A program made the translations under genes and the position numbers. The notes beneath the pieces were generated by a model. The model saw only the letters and a list, made by a program, of their open reading frames with translations, made no database searches and was not told where the DNA came from. From Paraburkholderia aromaticivorans (GTDB lineage Bacteria; Pseudomonadota; Gammaproteobacteria; Burkholderiales; Burkholderiaceae), in NCBI RefSeq assembly GCF_012689525.1, contig NZ_CP051515.1, positions 3,038,001 through 3,102,000 on the forward strand: a stretch of 64,000 bases of DNA. The letters are read 5' to 3'. Positions 9,201-17,525 of this stretch are shown piece after piece (position 1 is the stretch's first letter; every line of letters begins with the position of its first letter).

Positions 9201-10616
9201 ATGTACATCGAAAAGGAGATCGCCGGCGCAACCGCCGTCGAAGCCAGCGTTTCGGCGCGGCTCGACCGCCTGCCGCCGACGCGTTATTTCAGCGGCCTCG
9301 TCGCGCGCATCGCGATCGGCGGCTGGTTCGAGTTTTATGAAATGTTCATGGCCGCCTATATCTCACTGGGACTCATCGGCAGTGGTCTGTACCGCGCCAC
9401 CACGGCCGGCCTGTTCGACGTCAACGGCTTCGCCAGCTTTCTCGGCTCGTTTTTCGCCGGGATGTTCGTCGGCACGGTGGCGCTCGGCGGCTTCACCGAC
9501 CGCTTCGGACGACGCGCCGTGTTCACCTGCGCGATGCTGATCTATTCGGTCGCGACCTTCGCCGCCGCATTCCAGCATTCGCCGGAATCCATGGATCTCT
9601 GGCGCTTCGTCGCGGGTCTCGGGATCGGCGTGCAACTCATTACTGTCGACACTTATATTTCCGAGCTGACGCCGTATCACACACGCGGCCGCTACAGCGC
9701 ATTCAGCATCCTCGTGATCCTGACTTCCGTGCCGACCGTCGCGGTGCTGTCGTTTCTGCTTGTGCCGCACACGATCCTCGGTCTCGAAGGCTGGCGCTGG
9801 GTGATGATCATCGGCTCGGCCGGCGCCGTGCTGATCTGGTTCATGCGGCGCGGACTGCCGGAGTCGCCGCGCTGGCTCGAAAGCAAAGGCCGTGTCGACG
9901 AAGCACGTGCCATCGTCGATGCGATCGAGGCCCGCGTGGTCGCCGAAACCGGCCGCCCGTTGCAGGCACCGGCGCACCACACGCCGGAACCGCCAGCCGG
10001 CGAGCGCGGCGGTTCATGGTCGGAGATGTGGAAAGGCCGCTACTTGAGCCGCACGGTGATGCTGTCGTTCTTCAACTTCTTCCAGACCTTCGGCGTGTAC
10101 GGCTTCGGCGCGTGGGTGCCGGTGCTGCTCTACACGAAGGGCATCACGATCACGCATTCGCTGCTCTACACGATGGTGATCGCATTTGCGACGCCGCTTG
10201 GCGCGCTCGGCGCGATGGCGTGGGCCGAGCGCGTCCAGCGCAAGTGGCAACTGGTCGGCTGCGCGATCGTCGTCGCGGTGGCCGGGGTGCTGTTCGGCAT
10301 GGTGCGCGAACCCGTGCTGATCCTGCTGTTCGGCAGCGCCGTGACGATCGCGAACAACTGGCTGATCGGCATCTTTCACACCTATCAGGCCGAGCTATAT
10401 CCGACCCGGATTCGCGCCCGCGCCGTCGGTTTCGTTTTTAGCTGGAGCCGTCTGAGTTCGATCTTCGTCGGTTTCTGGGTGGCGGCATTGCTGAAGCATT
10501 CGGGCGTGCCCGCCGTGTTCGTGCTGATTTCGTCAGCCATGTTTGTGATCGTCGTGATGGTCGGGCTGCTAGGGCCGAAGACCAACGGCATTCGTCTGGA
10601 GGAGTTGTCTCAATGA
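9201..10616 (+). CDS. MFS transporter, sugar-porter/metabolite:H+ symporter type
   Basis: 471 residues. After a roughly 35-residue cytoplasmic N-terminus come twelve predicted membrane segments. Motifs of the sugar-porter branch are visible: GGFTDRFGRRAVF between helices 2 and 3 and PESPRWLESKGR after helix 6. It should import an organic acid or sugar-acid-like compound through the inner membrane. It is the first gene of the operon; its stop codon overlaps the next start (ATGA at 10613-10616), indicating translational coupling. The CGGAG ribosome site lies ahead of ATG 9201. Substrate unknown, presumably that of the following dehydrogenase and MmgE enzymes. Confidence 0.88.
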   Translation: MYIEKEIAGATAVEASVSARLDRLPPTRYFSGLVARIAIGGWFEFYEMFMAAYISLGLIGSGLYRATTAGLFDVNGFASFLGSFFAGMFVGTVALGGFTDRFGRRAVFTCAMLIYSVATFAAAFQHSPESMDLWRFVAGLGIGVQLITVDTYISELTPYHTRGRYSAFSILVILTSVPTVAVLSFLLVPHTILGLEGWRWVMIIGSAGAVLIWFMRRGLPESPRWLESKGRVDEARAIVDAIEARVVAETGRPLQAPAHHTPEPPAGERGGSWSEMWKGRYLSRTVMLSFFNFFQTFGVYGFGAWVPVLLYTKGITITHSLLYTMVIAFATPLGALGAMAWAERVQRKWQLVGCAIVVAVAGVLFGMVREPVLILLFGSAVTIANNWLIGIFHTYQAELYPTRIRARAVGFVFSWSRLSSIFVGFWVAALLKHSGVPAVFVLISSAMFVIVVMVGLLGPKTNGIRLEELSQ

Positions 10617-11968
10617 GTTCCATCGCCGCCGCATTCGCGCACGGCCTTTTCGCACTGGCGCAGCGTCCGCTGCCGGTTCCGGTCGCAGAGGAAGCCAGGC
10701 GTTCTTTGATCAATGTGATCGGCACGTCGATCGGCGCGTCGCGGCATCCCGGTGTCGACGCGATCCTCGCCGCCGCCGCCGAACTTGGCGTCGCGCAGAT
10801 CGCGCCGGTGCCGGGCCGCAGCGAAAAAGTCGATCTGCATTTTTCAGCGCTCGCGACCGGCTTTGCCGGCCATCTCGACGATTTCGACGATACCCATCTC
10901 GCGACCGTCATTCACCCCGCCGCTTCGGTGCTCGCCGTGCTGACCGCCCTCGCGCCGGACACGCGGCCCACCGGCGCAGCCGCGCTGACCGCCTTCACGC
11001 TCGGCTGCGAAGCGCAGTTGCGGGTCGGCGTCTCGATCTCGCCGGAACACTACGATCGCGGCTGGCACATCACCGGCACGTGCGGCGTGATCGGCTGCGC
11101 GGTAACGGCCGCGCTGCTGCTCGGTCTCGACGAAGCGGGATTGGCGCAAGCGGTGTCGATCGCCGCCTCGATGTTCGTCGGCCAGCGCGAAGCGTTCGGC
11201 ACGATGACCAAGCCCTATCACCCCGGCAAGGCGGCTGCGAACGGCATTGCGGCCGCGCGTCTCGCGCAGCAAGGCCTGCGCGCCACCGCCGATATTTTCG
11301 AAGCCGCCGGCGGCTACTCGCATTCGATGTCGACCAAGGTCGATTTCGAGCTGATGAACGGCGCGTTCGGCGAGCGCTGGGAACTGCTCTTCAACACGTA
11401 CAAGCCGTATCCGTGCGGCATCGTCGCGCACCCTGCGATCGACGCGGGACTCGCGCTCGCACCGCAAATCGACGACGTGCAGTCGATCGAGTCGATCACC
11501 CTGCGCTGCCATCCGCTCGTGCCCGAACTGATGGGCAATCCGCAGCCGAAGGACGGCCTGCAGGCGCGCTTCAGCGCGATTCATGGCGTGGCGGCCGCGC
11601 TGTGCGACGGCCAGGTCGGTCTCGCGCAATACGAAGACGCGCGCGTGGTGCGGGACGACGTCACGGCGGTGCGCGCGCTGACCAGGCTCGCACCCGACGC
11701 CTCGGTCAATCGCGACGAAGTCTTTATCGCGGCAACGCTGAAGGACGGCACGGTCGTCGAACATCACGTCGACCATGCGCGCGGCAGCCTCGCGCGTCCG
11801 CTGACCGACGACGAACTGATGCACAAGGTCCGTCTGCTGGTGGATTCGCAGTTGGGCGACGGCATCGCCGCTCAACTCGCTGCCGCCGTGGCGACACTCG
11901 ACACGGCCGCCAATCTCGACGCGCTCTTTGCACTCTGCGCACCGTCTGAGGAACTGAATCATGCATAA
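10613..11968 (+). CDS. MmgE/PrpD-family protein (2-methylcitrate-dehydratase-like)
   Basis: 451 residues, the normal full length of the family. The N-terminal helical domain has the HLDDFDDTHLATVIHPA motif (about residues 84-100) and RGWHITGTCGVIG, and the smaller C-terminal domain contains the CGIVAHPAID segment. Family members dehydrate, isomerise or decarboxylate tricarboxylic or related acids (2-methylcitrate dehydratase PrpD, cis-aconitate decarboxylase, iminodisuccinate epimerase). It is coupled to the MFS gene by ATGA overlap and overlaps the next gene by eight bases. The neighbourhood lacks prpB/prpC, so it is probably not propionate catabolism. Confidence 0.88.
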   Translation: MSSIAAAFAHGLFALAQRPLPVPVAEEARRSLINVIGTSIGASRHPGVDAILAAAAELGVAQIAPVPGRSEKVDLHFSALATGFAGHLDDFDDTHLATVIHPAASVLAVLTALAPDTRPTGAAALTAFTLGCEAQLRVGVSISPEHYDRGWHITGTCGVIGCAVTAALLLGLDEAGLAQAVSIAASMFVGQREAFGTMTKPYHPGKAAANGIAAARLAQQGLRATADIFEAAGGYSHSMSTKVDFELMNGAFGERWELLFNTYKPYPCGIVAHPAIDAGLALAPQIDDVQSIESITLRCHPLVPELMGNPQPKDGLQARFSAIHGVAAALCDGQVGLAQYEDARVVRDDVTAVRALTRLAPDASVNRDEVFIAATLKDGTVVEHHVDHARGSLARPLTDDELMHKVRLLVDSQLGDGIAAQLAAAVATLDTAANLDALFALCAPSEELNHA

Positions 11969-12698
11969 CGCCGCTCAACATTCCGTCGTGTCCGACGCGC
12001 TCGTCGGCTTCGCGATCGCCGCGCTGCCCGCCTCGGCCGACGCCGCACTCGACGCCGCCCGCGACGCGCTCACCCACGCGCGCCTGATCACCGATCCGGC
12101 GACGCGCTCCACCGAGCAGATCAGCGCACTGCTGCAATCGCAAGGCAGCGCGACGACCGATTCCCGCACCCGCGCATGGATTCTCGGCGCGTCGCTCGCG
12201 ACGCAGGCCGCCGCGTCGCCGGCAATGCCGGTGCTCGCCGCCGTGATCGCAGCTGGCGACACGCTCGACTCATCCGAAAGCGATGCGATCGCCGCGGCCG
12301 CGATCGGCATCGAAGCCGCCGCGCGTATTCTCAGCGCGGTCGACAGCGTTGAATTCCGCGCGCGCTGGAATGTGGCGTCGTCGGTGGGCTTGCTGGGCGC
12401 GGTGCTGGCAGTCTCGCGCCTGCTGCGTCTCGACGAAGTGCATACACGTCACGCGCTCGGCGTCGCCGCAACCCAGGCCGCGGGCCTCGCGCACAACGCG
12501 GACCACGCGATGGAAGCCATCGAGATCGGCAAGGCCGCAGCGGACGCGCTCGAAGCCGCGATGATCGCGAAGCACGGCTTCACGAGCGCGGCTGCGTCCA
12601 TCGACGGACGGCGCGGTTTTGCGGCGCTGATGGCGTATCGCTTCGACGCTGCCGCCATCACGGAAGCGCTGGGTACGCGCTGGACTTCGCTCGACTGA
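11961..12698 (+). CDS. Half-length MmgE/PrpD-like protein
   Basis: 245 residues, just over half the usual length. It aligns by eye with the helical domain of MmgE/PrpD proteins (ARWNVASSVGLLGAVLAVSR, HALGVAATQAAGL, and the SIDGRRGF element), but the C-terminal domain is missing and the usual FHP segment reads HNADHAME. The ORF is intact, starts inside the preceding mmgE-like gene (overlap 11961-11968) and keeps the operon's codon usage. That suggests a maintained accessory subunit rather than decay, though a truncated paralogue cannot be excluded. Confidence 0.75.
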   Translation: MHNAAQHSVVSDALVGFAIAALPASADAALDAARDALTHARLITDPATRSTEQISALLQSQGSATTDSRTRAWILGASLATQAAASPAMPVLAAVIAAGDTLDSSESDAIAAAAIGIEAAARILSAVDSVEFRARWNVASSVGLLGAVLAVSRLLRLDEVHTRHALGVAATQAAGLAHNADHAMEAIEIGKAAADALEAAMIAKHGFTSAAASIDGRRGFAALMAYRFDAAAITEALGTRWTSLD

Positions 12699-12707
12699 GC
12701 GTGACGC

Positions 12708-12742
12708 GCTTCGCCCGATGTGTTTGCCGCATCGGGCGAAGC
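12708..12742 (+). promoter_or_regulatory. Intra-operon RNA hairpin
   Basis: A perfect 13-bp stem, GCTTCGCCCGATG at 12708-12720 with its complement at 12730-12742 and a nine-base loop, sits in the 100-base gap between the half-MmgE and GlcG-like genes. No U-tract follows, so it is probably an mRNA-stability or processing element rather than a full terminator. Confidence 0.5.
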
Positions 12743-12798
12743 TGTCATCCACCACCAATGCTCGACGCCTTTTATCGGCCACACCACGGGAATCCAAT

Positions 12799-13344
12799 AT
12801 GTCCAGCAAGCGAATCATCCAAGCCTCGTTGCCCGCGCTGTTCTCGCTGTGCGCGGTACTGAGCGGCGCGAACGCCATCGCGCAGACGCCCGCGTCGCAA
12901 CCGTCGGCCGGTGGCCTGCCGGCGCACTCGCCGTTCGATATTCCATACGGCATGCCGATCAGCCTGCAAAGCGCCAACCAGGCGCTCGAAGCCGCCGAGG
13001 CTGAAGCCGCGCGGCACGGCTGGCCCGAAGCAATCGCTGTGACCGATCCCAGCGGAGAACTCGTCGCGTTCGCGAAGATGGACAACACGCAGAACTCGTC
13101 GCCGAAAATCGCGCTGCGCAAGGCCGCGACCGCCGCGCGCTTTCGCCGCGATACGCGCACGTTCTATAACGCCTTCGAAGCCGGCCACACCGCTTCGGCG
13201 ACGCTCGATCCTTCAGTGGTCGCCTCGCCCGGCGGCTATCCGCTCGTGATCGGCGGCAAGATCGTCGGAGCGATCGGATGCAGCGGCGGCAGCGGCGACC
13301 AGGATGCGGATATCTGCAAGGCGGGCGCGGACGCGTTGAAGTAG
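12799..13344 (+). CDS. Exported GlcG/HbpS-like (DUF336) protein
   Basis: 181 residues with an N-terminal Sec signal peptide (hydrophobic stretch ending ANAIAQ, about residue 29). The mature domain is of the GlcG/HbpS family: ALEAAEAEAARHGWPEAIAVTDPSGELVAF and the GGYPLVIGGKIVGAIGCSGG turn. HbpS proteins bind haem or iron and act outside the membrane; GlcG relatives often sit beside periplasmic or membrane dehydrogenases. The start at 12799 begins the signal peptide; an upstream frame from 12718 runs through the hairpin and is not credible. It is in the same operon as the following three-subunit dehydrogenase. Confidence 0.83.
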   Translation: MSSKRIIQASLPALFSLCAVLSGANAIAQTPASQPSAGGLPAHSPFDIPYGMPISLQSANQALEAAEAEAARHGWPEAIAVTDPSGELVAFAKMDNTQNSSPKIALRKAATAARFRRDTRTFYNAFEAGHTASATLDPSVVASPGGYPLVIGGKIVGAIGCSGGSGDQDADICKAGADALK

Positions 13345-13443
13345 ACCCAAGGGTCGCCGTTTTGCGCCGCTTGCGTTGATCGAATGACACGCTCGCAAGC
13401 CGGATCGATCAGGATGCCTTTTTAATGCACGGAGAAGTTCATC

Positions 13444-14208
13444 ATGGACGACAAACCCGCTGCCGCGTCAGCGACGCCGCCAATCGCTTCATCACGGCGC
13501 CGGTTCCTGATCAAAAGCGTCGCGGTGTTGCCGGTGGCGGGCGGCCTAGCCGCGTGCGATCGACCCGGCGGCATGACGGCGTCAGCAGCGGCGTCGACCA
13601 GCGCTGGCAGCGACGGATCTAGCGCGACACCGTACCAGCCGAAGTTCTTCAAGCCCGACGAGTGGAGCGTTCTGCAAGCCGTGATCGACCGCCTGATTCC
13701 CGCCGATGCGGAAGGACCGGGCGCGCTCGAACTCGACGTCGCGGCATTCATCGACCGGCAGATGGAAGGCGCGTTCGGTCACGCGGCAGCGTGGTATATG
13801 CACGGCCCGTTTCATCCGGACGCAACCCCGCTCGCCGGCTATCAAAGTCCCATGTCCCCTCGCGACCTGTACCGCACCGGCATCGCGGCGCTCGACGCCT
13901 ATTGCAAGGCGCACTTCGGCGGCAAGCCGTTCGTGCAATTGACGACCGCGCAACAGGACACGCTGCTGCATGGCATGGATAGCGGCAAGGTCAAATTCGA
14001 GCAAACCTCGGCCGGTCATTTCATCGCGCTGCTGTGGCAGAACACGAAAGAAGGCTATTTCTCCGATCCGATTCACGGCGGCAACAAGCACGCCGCGAGC
14101 TGGACCATGATCGGATTTCCCGGCGCACGCGCCGACTATCTCGACTGGGTCGCGCAACCCGGCAAAGTCTATCCGCTCGGATCCGTGACGATCGAAGGCA
14201 AGGTCTAG
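13444..14208 (+). CDS. Gluconate 2-dehydrogenase subunit 3 family (small subunit), Tat-exported
   Basis: 254 residues. A twin-arginine signal is visible (SSRRRFLIKSVAVLPVAGG, about 17-35) followed by LAAC, a possible lipobox. The rest matches the small or gamma subunit of membrane-bound gluconate/FAD dehydrogenases (FFKPDEWSVLQAVIDRLIPAD; YFSDPIHGGNKHAASWTMIG). In this family the small subunit carries the Tat signal that exports the cofactor-loaded flavoprotein to the periplasm. Immediately followed by the flavoprotein and cytochrome genes. Confidence 0.88.
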   Translation: MDDKPAAASATPPIASSRRRFLIKSVAVLPVAGGLAACDRPGGMTASAAASTSAGSDGSSATPYQPKFFKPDEWSVLQAVIDRLIPADAEGPGALELDVAAFIDRQMEGAFGHAAAWYMHGPFHPDATPLAGYQSPMSPRDLYRTGIAALDAYCKAHFGGKPFVQLTTAQQDTLLHGMDSGKVKFEQTSAGHFIALLWQNTKEGYFSDPIHGGNKHAASWTMIGFPGARADYLDWVAQPGKVYPLGSVTIEGKV

Positions 14209-14272
14209 CCGTTTTCATCTGGCAACGCTCGCAGCAGCAGCACCATATAAAACACACGCCAGGAGGAGACAC

Positions 14273-16057
14273 ATGGCGAACATCAGTAAACCCAAAGTGG
14301 ACGCGGTGGTCGTCGGCATGGGCTGGTCGGGTTCGATCATGGCGATCGAACTGGCGAACGCCGGCCTCACCGTGGTCGGCCTCGAACGCGGTGAAAACCG
14401 CGATACGTATCCCGACTTCGCGTACCCGAAGATCGCAGACGAACTGACCTACGTGCAGCGCTTCAGGCTGATGCAAAGCCTCGCGCATGAGACTGTCACG
14501 ATCCGCCGCAAGGCGCAGGAAGTCGCGCTACCGTTACGCCAGTACGGCGCCTTTCTGTTCGGCGACGGCGTCGGCGGCTCGGGCGTGCACTGGAACGGCT
14601 TTACGTATCGCGCGACCGATGCCGACCTGAAGCTGCGCAGCCACTACGAGCAACGCTACGGCAAGGGCTTCATTCCCGACGACATGACGATTCAGGACTG
14701 GCCCGTCAGCGCCGCCGAACTCGAGCCGTTCTACGACCGCTTCGAATATGTCGCCGGCACGTCGGGCAAGGCGGGCAATCTCAACGGGCAATCGGTCGGC
14801 GGCGGTAATCCGTTCGAAGCGCCCCGCTCGCGCGATTACGCATTGCCGCCCTTGCCCACCGCGTATCCGTCGATGCTGTTCGAGCAGGCCGCGCGCGAAG
14901 TCGGCTTTCACCCGTATCCGACGCCTGCGTCGATTGCGTCGAAGGCGTACACGAACCCGTATGGCATGCAGCTAGGGCCGTGCAACTTCTGCGGCTACTG
15001 CGAGCTGTTCGGCTGCTACATGTTTTCGAAAGCGTCGCCGCAGACCTGCATTCTTCCGGCGCTCGCGAGAAAGCCGAATTTCGAATTGCGCGACCGCTCG
15101 GCGGTCGTCAAGGTCAATCTCGACGCGACCGGCAAACGCGCCACCGGCGTTACCTATATCGACGCTCAAGGACACACTGTCGAGCAGCCGGCGGATATCG
15201 TCGCCTTGTGCGCGTACCAGATGCACAACGTGCGCCTGCTGCTGTTATCGGGTATCGGCAAGCCATACGATCCGGCCACCGGCGAAGGCACTGTCGGCAA
15301 GAACTACGCGTATCAGAAGAACAGCAAGATTCCGGTCTTCTTCGACAAGGACGTCGCGATCAATCCGTTCATCGGTACGGGAGCGGGCGGCGTCGTTTAT
15401 GACGATTTCAATGCCGACAACTTCGATCATGGTCCGCTGAATTTCATCGGTGGTGCGATTACGTTTGCGACGGTGACGGGCGGCCGTCCGATCGCGCAGG
15501 CCCTCGTGCCGCCCGGCACGCCGAAGTGGGGCTCGGGGTGGAAGAAAGCCGTGAAAGACCACTATCTGCATTCGTTCGCCATCTCCACGCAAGGCTCGGT
15601 GATGTCGTACCGCGACAACTATCTCGATCTCGATCCGACTTACAAGGATGCGTATGGTCTGCCGCTATTGCGCATGACGTTCGACTGGAAAGACAACGAA
15701 GGCCGTATGACGCAGTTCGTCAGCCACAAGGCTGCGGATGTCGCGCGCGCGATGAACCCGAAACCGCAATCGGTTGCGATCAACGCGGGCAAACCGGGCG
15801 ATCACTTCGACGTCGGTCCGTATCAGAGCACCCATACGACCGGTGGCGCGATTGCGGGCGACCGGCCGGACAACAGCGTGGTGAATAAATATCTTCAGTC
15901 ATGGGATGTCCCGAATGTGTTCGTGGCCGGCGCCTGTTCGTTTCCGCAAAATCTCGGCATCAATCCGACCGGCACGATCGGCGCCATGACGTACTACGCG
16001 GCGAAAGCGATCCGCGAGACGTATCTGAAGAATCCCGGCCCGCTGGTTCAGGCGTGA
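14273..16057 (+). CDS. GMC-family FAD dehydrogenase, gluconate-2-dehydrogenase-like large subunit
   Basis: 594 residues, the expected size. The FAD dinucleotide motif is VVVGMGWSGSIMAIELANAG (about 12-31), with the ERGE acid at 38-41. A cysteine cluster C237-x2-C240-x2-C243-x4-C248 lies in the mid-region; related FAD glucose dehydrogenases use such cysteines for an Fe-S cluster. The C-terminal STHTTGG segment supplies the catalytic-histidine region. It should oxidise a sugar acid, polyol or related alcohol at the periplasmic face and pass electrons to the cytochrome encoded next. It has no signal peptide of its own, as expected for co-export with the small subunit. AGGAGG lies ahead of ATG 14273. 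Confidence 0.9.
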   Translation: MANISKPKVDAVVVGMGWSGSIMAIELANAGLTVVGLERGENRDTYPDFAYPKIADELTYVQRFRLMQSLAHETVTIRRKAQEVALPLRQYGAFLFGDGVGGSGVHWNGFTYRATDADLKLRSHYEQRYGKGFIPDDMTIQDWPVSAAELEPFYDRFEYVAGTSGKAGNLNGQSVGGGNPFEAPRSRDYALPPLPTAYPSMLFEQAAREVGFHPYPTPASIASKAYTNPYGMQLGPCNFCGYCELFGCYMFSKASPQTCILPALARKPNFELRDRSAVVKVNLDATGKRATGVTYIDAQGHTVEQPADIVALCAYQMHNVRLLLLSGIGKPYDPATGEGTVGKNYAYQKNSKIPVFFDKDVAINPFIGTGAGGVVYDDFNADNFDHGPLNFIGGAITFATVTGGRPIAQALVPPGTPKWGSGWKKAVKDHYLHSFAISTQGSVMSYRDNYLDLDPTYKDAYGLPLLRMTFDWKDNEGRMTQFVSHKAADVARAMNPKPQSVAINAGKPGDHFDVGPYQSTHTTGGAIAGDRPDNSVVNKYLQSWDVPNVFVAGACSFPQNLGINPTGTIGAMTYYAAKAIRETYLKNPGPLVQA

Positions 16058-16066
16058 GCGACCGTC

Positions 16067-17413
16067 ATGACAATCAAATTCGGTCGCTTGAGACAGTACC
16101 TGATTCCCGTGTTTGCGCTGATGTGCAGCGGCGCGCCCGGCGGCGGTGCGAACGCGCAAACTTTGAATGCCACGCCCACGCCAGTGACCGTCGACGCGCA
16201 GTTAGTCAAAGGCGCCTATCTCGCGAAAGTCGGCGATTGCGCGGCCTGTCACACGGTGAACAAGGCGCAACCGTTCGCGGGCGGTCTGCCGCTCGCGACG
16301 CCCTTCGGCACGCTCTATTCGACCAACATCACACCGGACGCATCGACCGGAATCGGCGGATACAGCTACGAGGACTTCGCTGCGGCGTTGCGTCAAGGGA
16401 TTGCCAAAGACGGCCATCGCCTGTATCCGGCAATGCCGTATCCGTCGTACGCGAAGATCGACGACGCCGATATGCATGCGCTCTATCGCTACTTCATGCA
16501 AGGCGTCAAACCCGTCGGGCAGAAGGATCGTGCATCCGAACTCCGCTTCCCGTTCAACGTTCGCGCGCTGATGACCGTGTGGGATCGTTTGTATGCGCAT
16601 GAGCAACTGCCCTATCAAGCCGATCCGCACCAGAGCGTCGAATGGAATCGTGGCGCGTATCTGGTGCAAGGGCTCGCACATTGCGGCGCATGTCATACGC
16701 CGCACGGCATGCTCGGGCAGGAGAGCGTACTCGACGAGAAGGACAACACCGCGTTCCTGTCCGGCAATACGCTCGCGGGCTGGTATGCGCCCAACCTGCG
16801 CGGACACAAGGCGCAAACATCGGACAGCGACAGGGTATGGAACAAGGCGGATCTCGTCGCCTATCTGCGCAGTGGGCGTTTGCATGACGGCGCGGCATTC
16901 GGCCCGATGACGGAAGTCATTGACGACAGCACGCAATATCTGCACGACGACGATCTGAACGCGATTGCAACGTATCTGACGTCGCCATCATTGCAAGCGG
17001 GCGCGACGCCGCCCGCCACGCAGCAAACTGGTCGCGCGGAACAGACGGCTATCGCGCTCCGAGCCGGTCACATCGATTCGACCGGCGCCCATCTCTATCT
17101 GGACAATTGCGCGGCCTGTCACCGCACGGATGGCACCGGCGCAATGCCGGCTTTCCCCAGTCTCAGGGGCAATGCATCGGTGCTGAGCGGCGATCCGGCA
17201 TCGCTGATTCATATCGTATTGAGCGGCTCACATATGCCGTCCACCGCAGCCGCGCCGACGCCGCTCGCCATGCCCGACTTCGGCTGGCGTTTGACCGATC
17301 AGCAGATCGCGGATCTATTGAGCTTTGTGCGAAGCAGTTGGGGAAATCGCGCGGCGGCCGTCACCGCTGGCGAAGTCGCCAAGGTTCGCGGTGTGGCCGT
17401 CAGCGCGAAATAA
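16067..17413 (+). CDS. Triheme cytochrome c subunit of membrane dehydrogenase
   Basis: 448 residues with a signal peptide (about 1-31, ending GANAQ). There are three haem c motifs: CAACH at 58-62, CGACH at 206-210 and CAACH at 348-352. This matches the membrane-bound cytochrome subunit of gluconate, alcohol and sorbitol dehydrogenases, which moves electrons from the FAD subunit to ubiquinone. The start lies ten bases after the flavoprotein stop. With the two preceding genes it completes a full three-subunit complex. Transcription ends at the hairpin at 17465. Confidence 0.92.
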   Translation: MTIKFGRLRQYLIPVFALMCSGAPGGGANAQTLNATPTPVTVDAQLVKGAYLAKVGDCAACHTVNKAQPFAGGLPLATPFGTLYSTNITPDASTGIGGYSYEDFAAALRQGIAKDGHRLYPAMPYPSYAKIDDADMHALYRYFMQGVKPVGQKDRASELRFPFNVRALMTVWDRLYAHEQLPYQADPHQSVEWNRGAYLVQGLAHCGACHTPHGMLGQESVLDEKDNTAFLSGNTLAGWYAPNLRGHKAQTSDSDRVWNKADLVAYLRSGRLHDGAAFGPMTEVIDDSTQYLHDDDLNAIATYLTSPSLQAGATPPATQQTGRAEQTAIALRAGHIDSTGAHLYLDNCAACHRTDGTGAMPAFPSLRGNASVLSGDPASLIHIVLSGSHMPSTAAAPTPLAMPDFGWRLTDQQIADLLSFVRSSWGNRAAAVTAGEVAKVRGVAVSAK

Positions 17414-17464
17414 CCTGGCAGCATTGCAGCGTGAAGCGTTTGCGCGCGATGTTTGAATGCGTGA

Positions 17465-17510
17465 ACGAAAGAAGCCCAGTGCATTAATCGCCGCACTGGG
17501 CTTCTTTCGT
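17465..17510. terminator. Bidirectional terminator between cytochrome and porin genes
   Basis: A perfect 18-bp inverted repeat (17465-17482 and 17493-17510, loop ten bases) with a GC core AAGCCCAGTGC and flanking AAAG/CTTT arms. It sits between two convergent genes, so it can terminate both strands. Confidence 0.85.
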
Positions 17511-17525
17511 GGAAAACGAGCGCGC

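Noticed and set aside
10844..11962. 372-codon minus ORF opposite MmgE/PrpD
   Set aside because: Antisense shadow; no domain pattern and no ribosome site.
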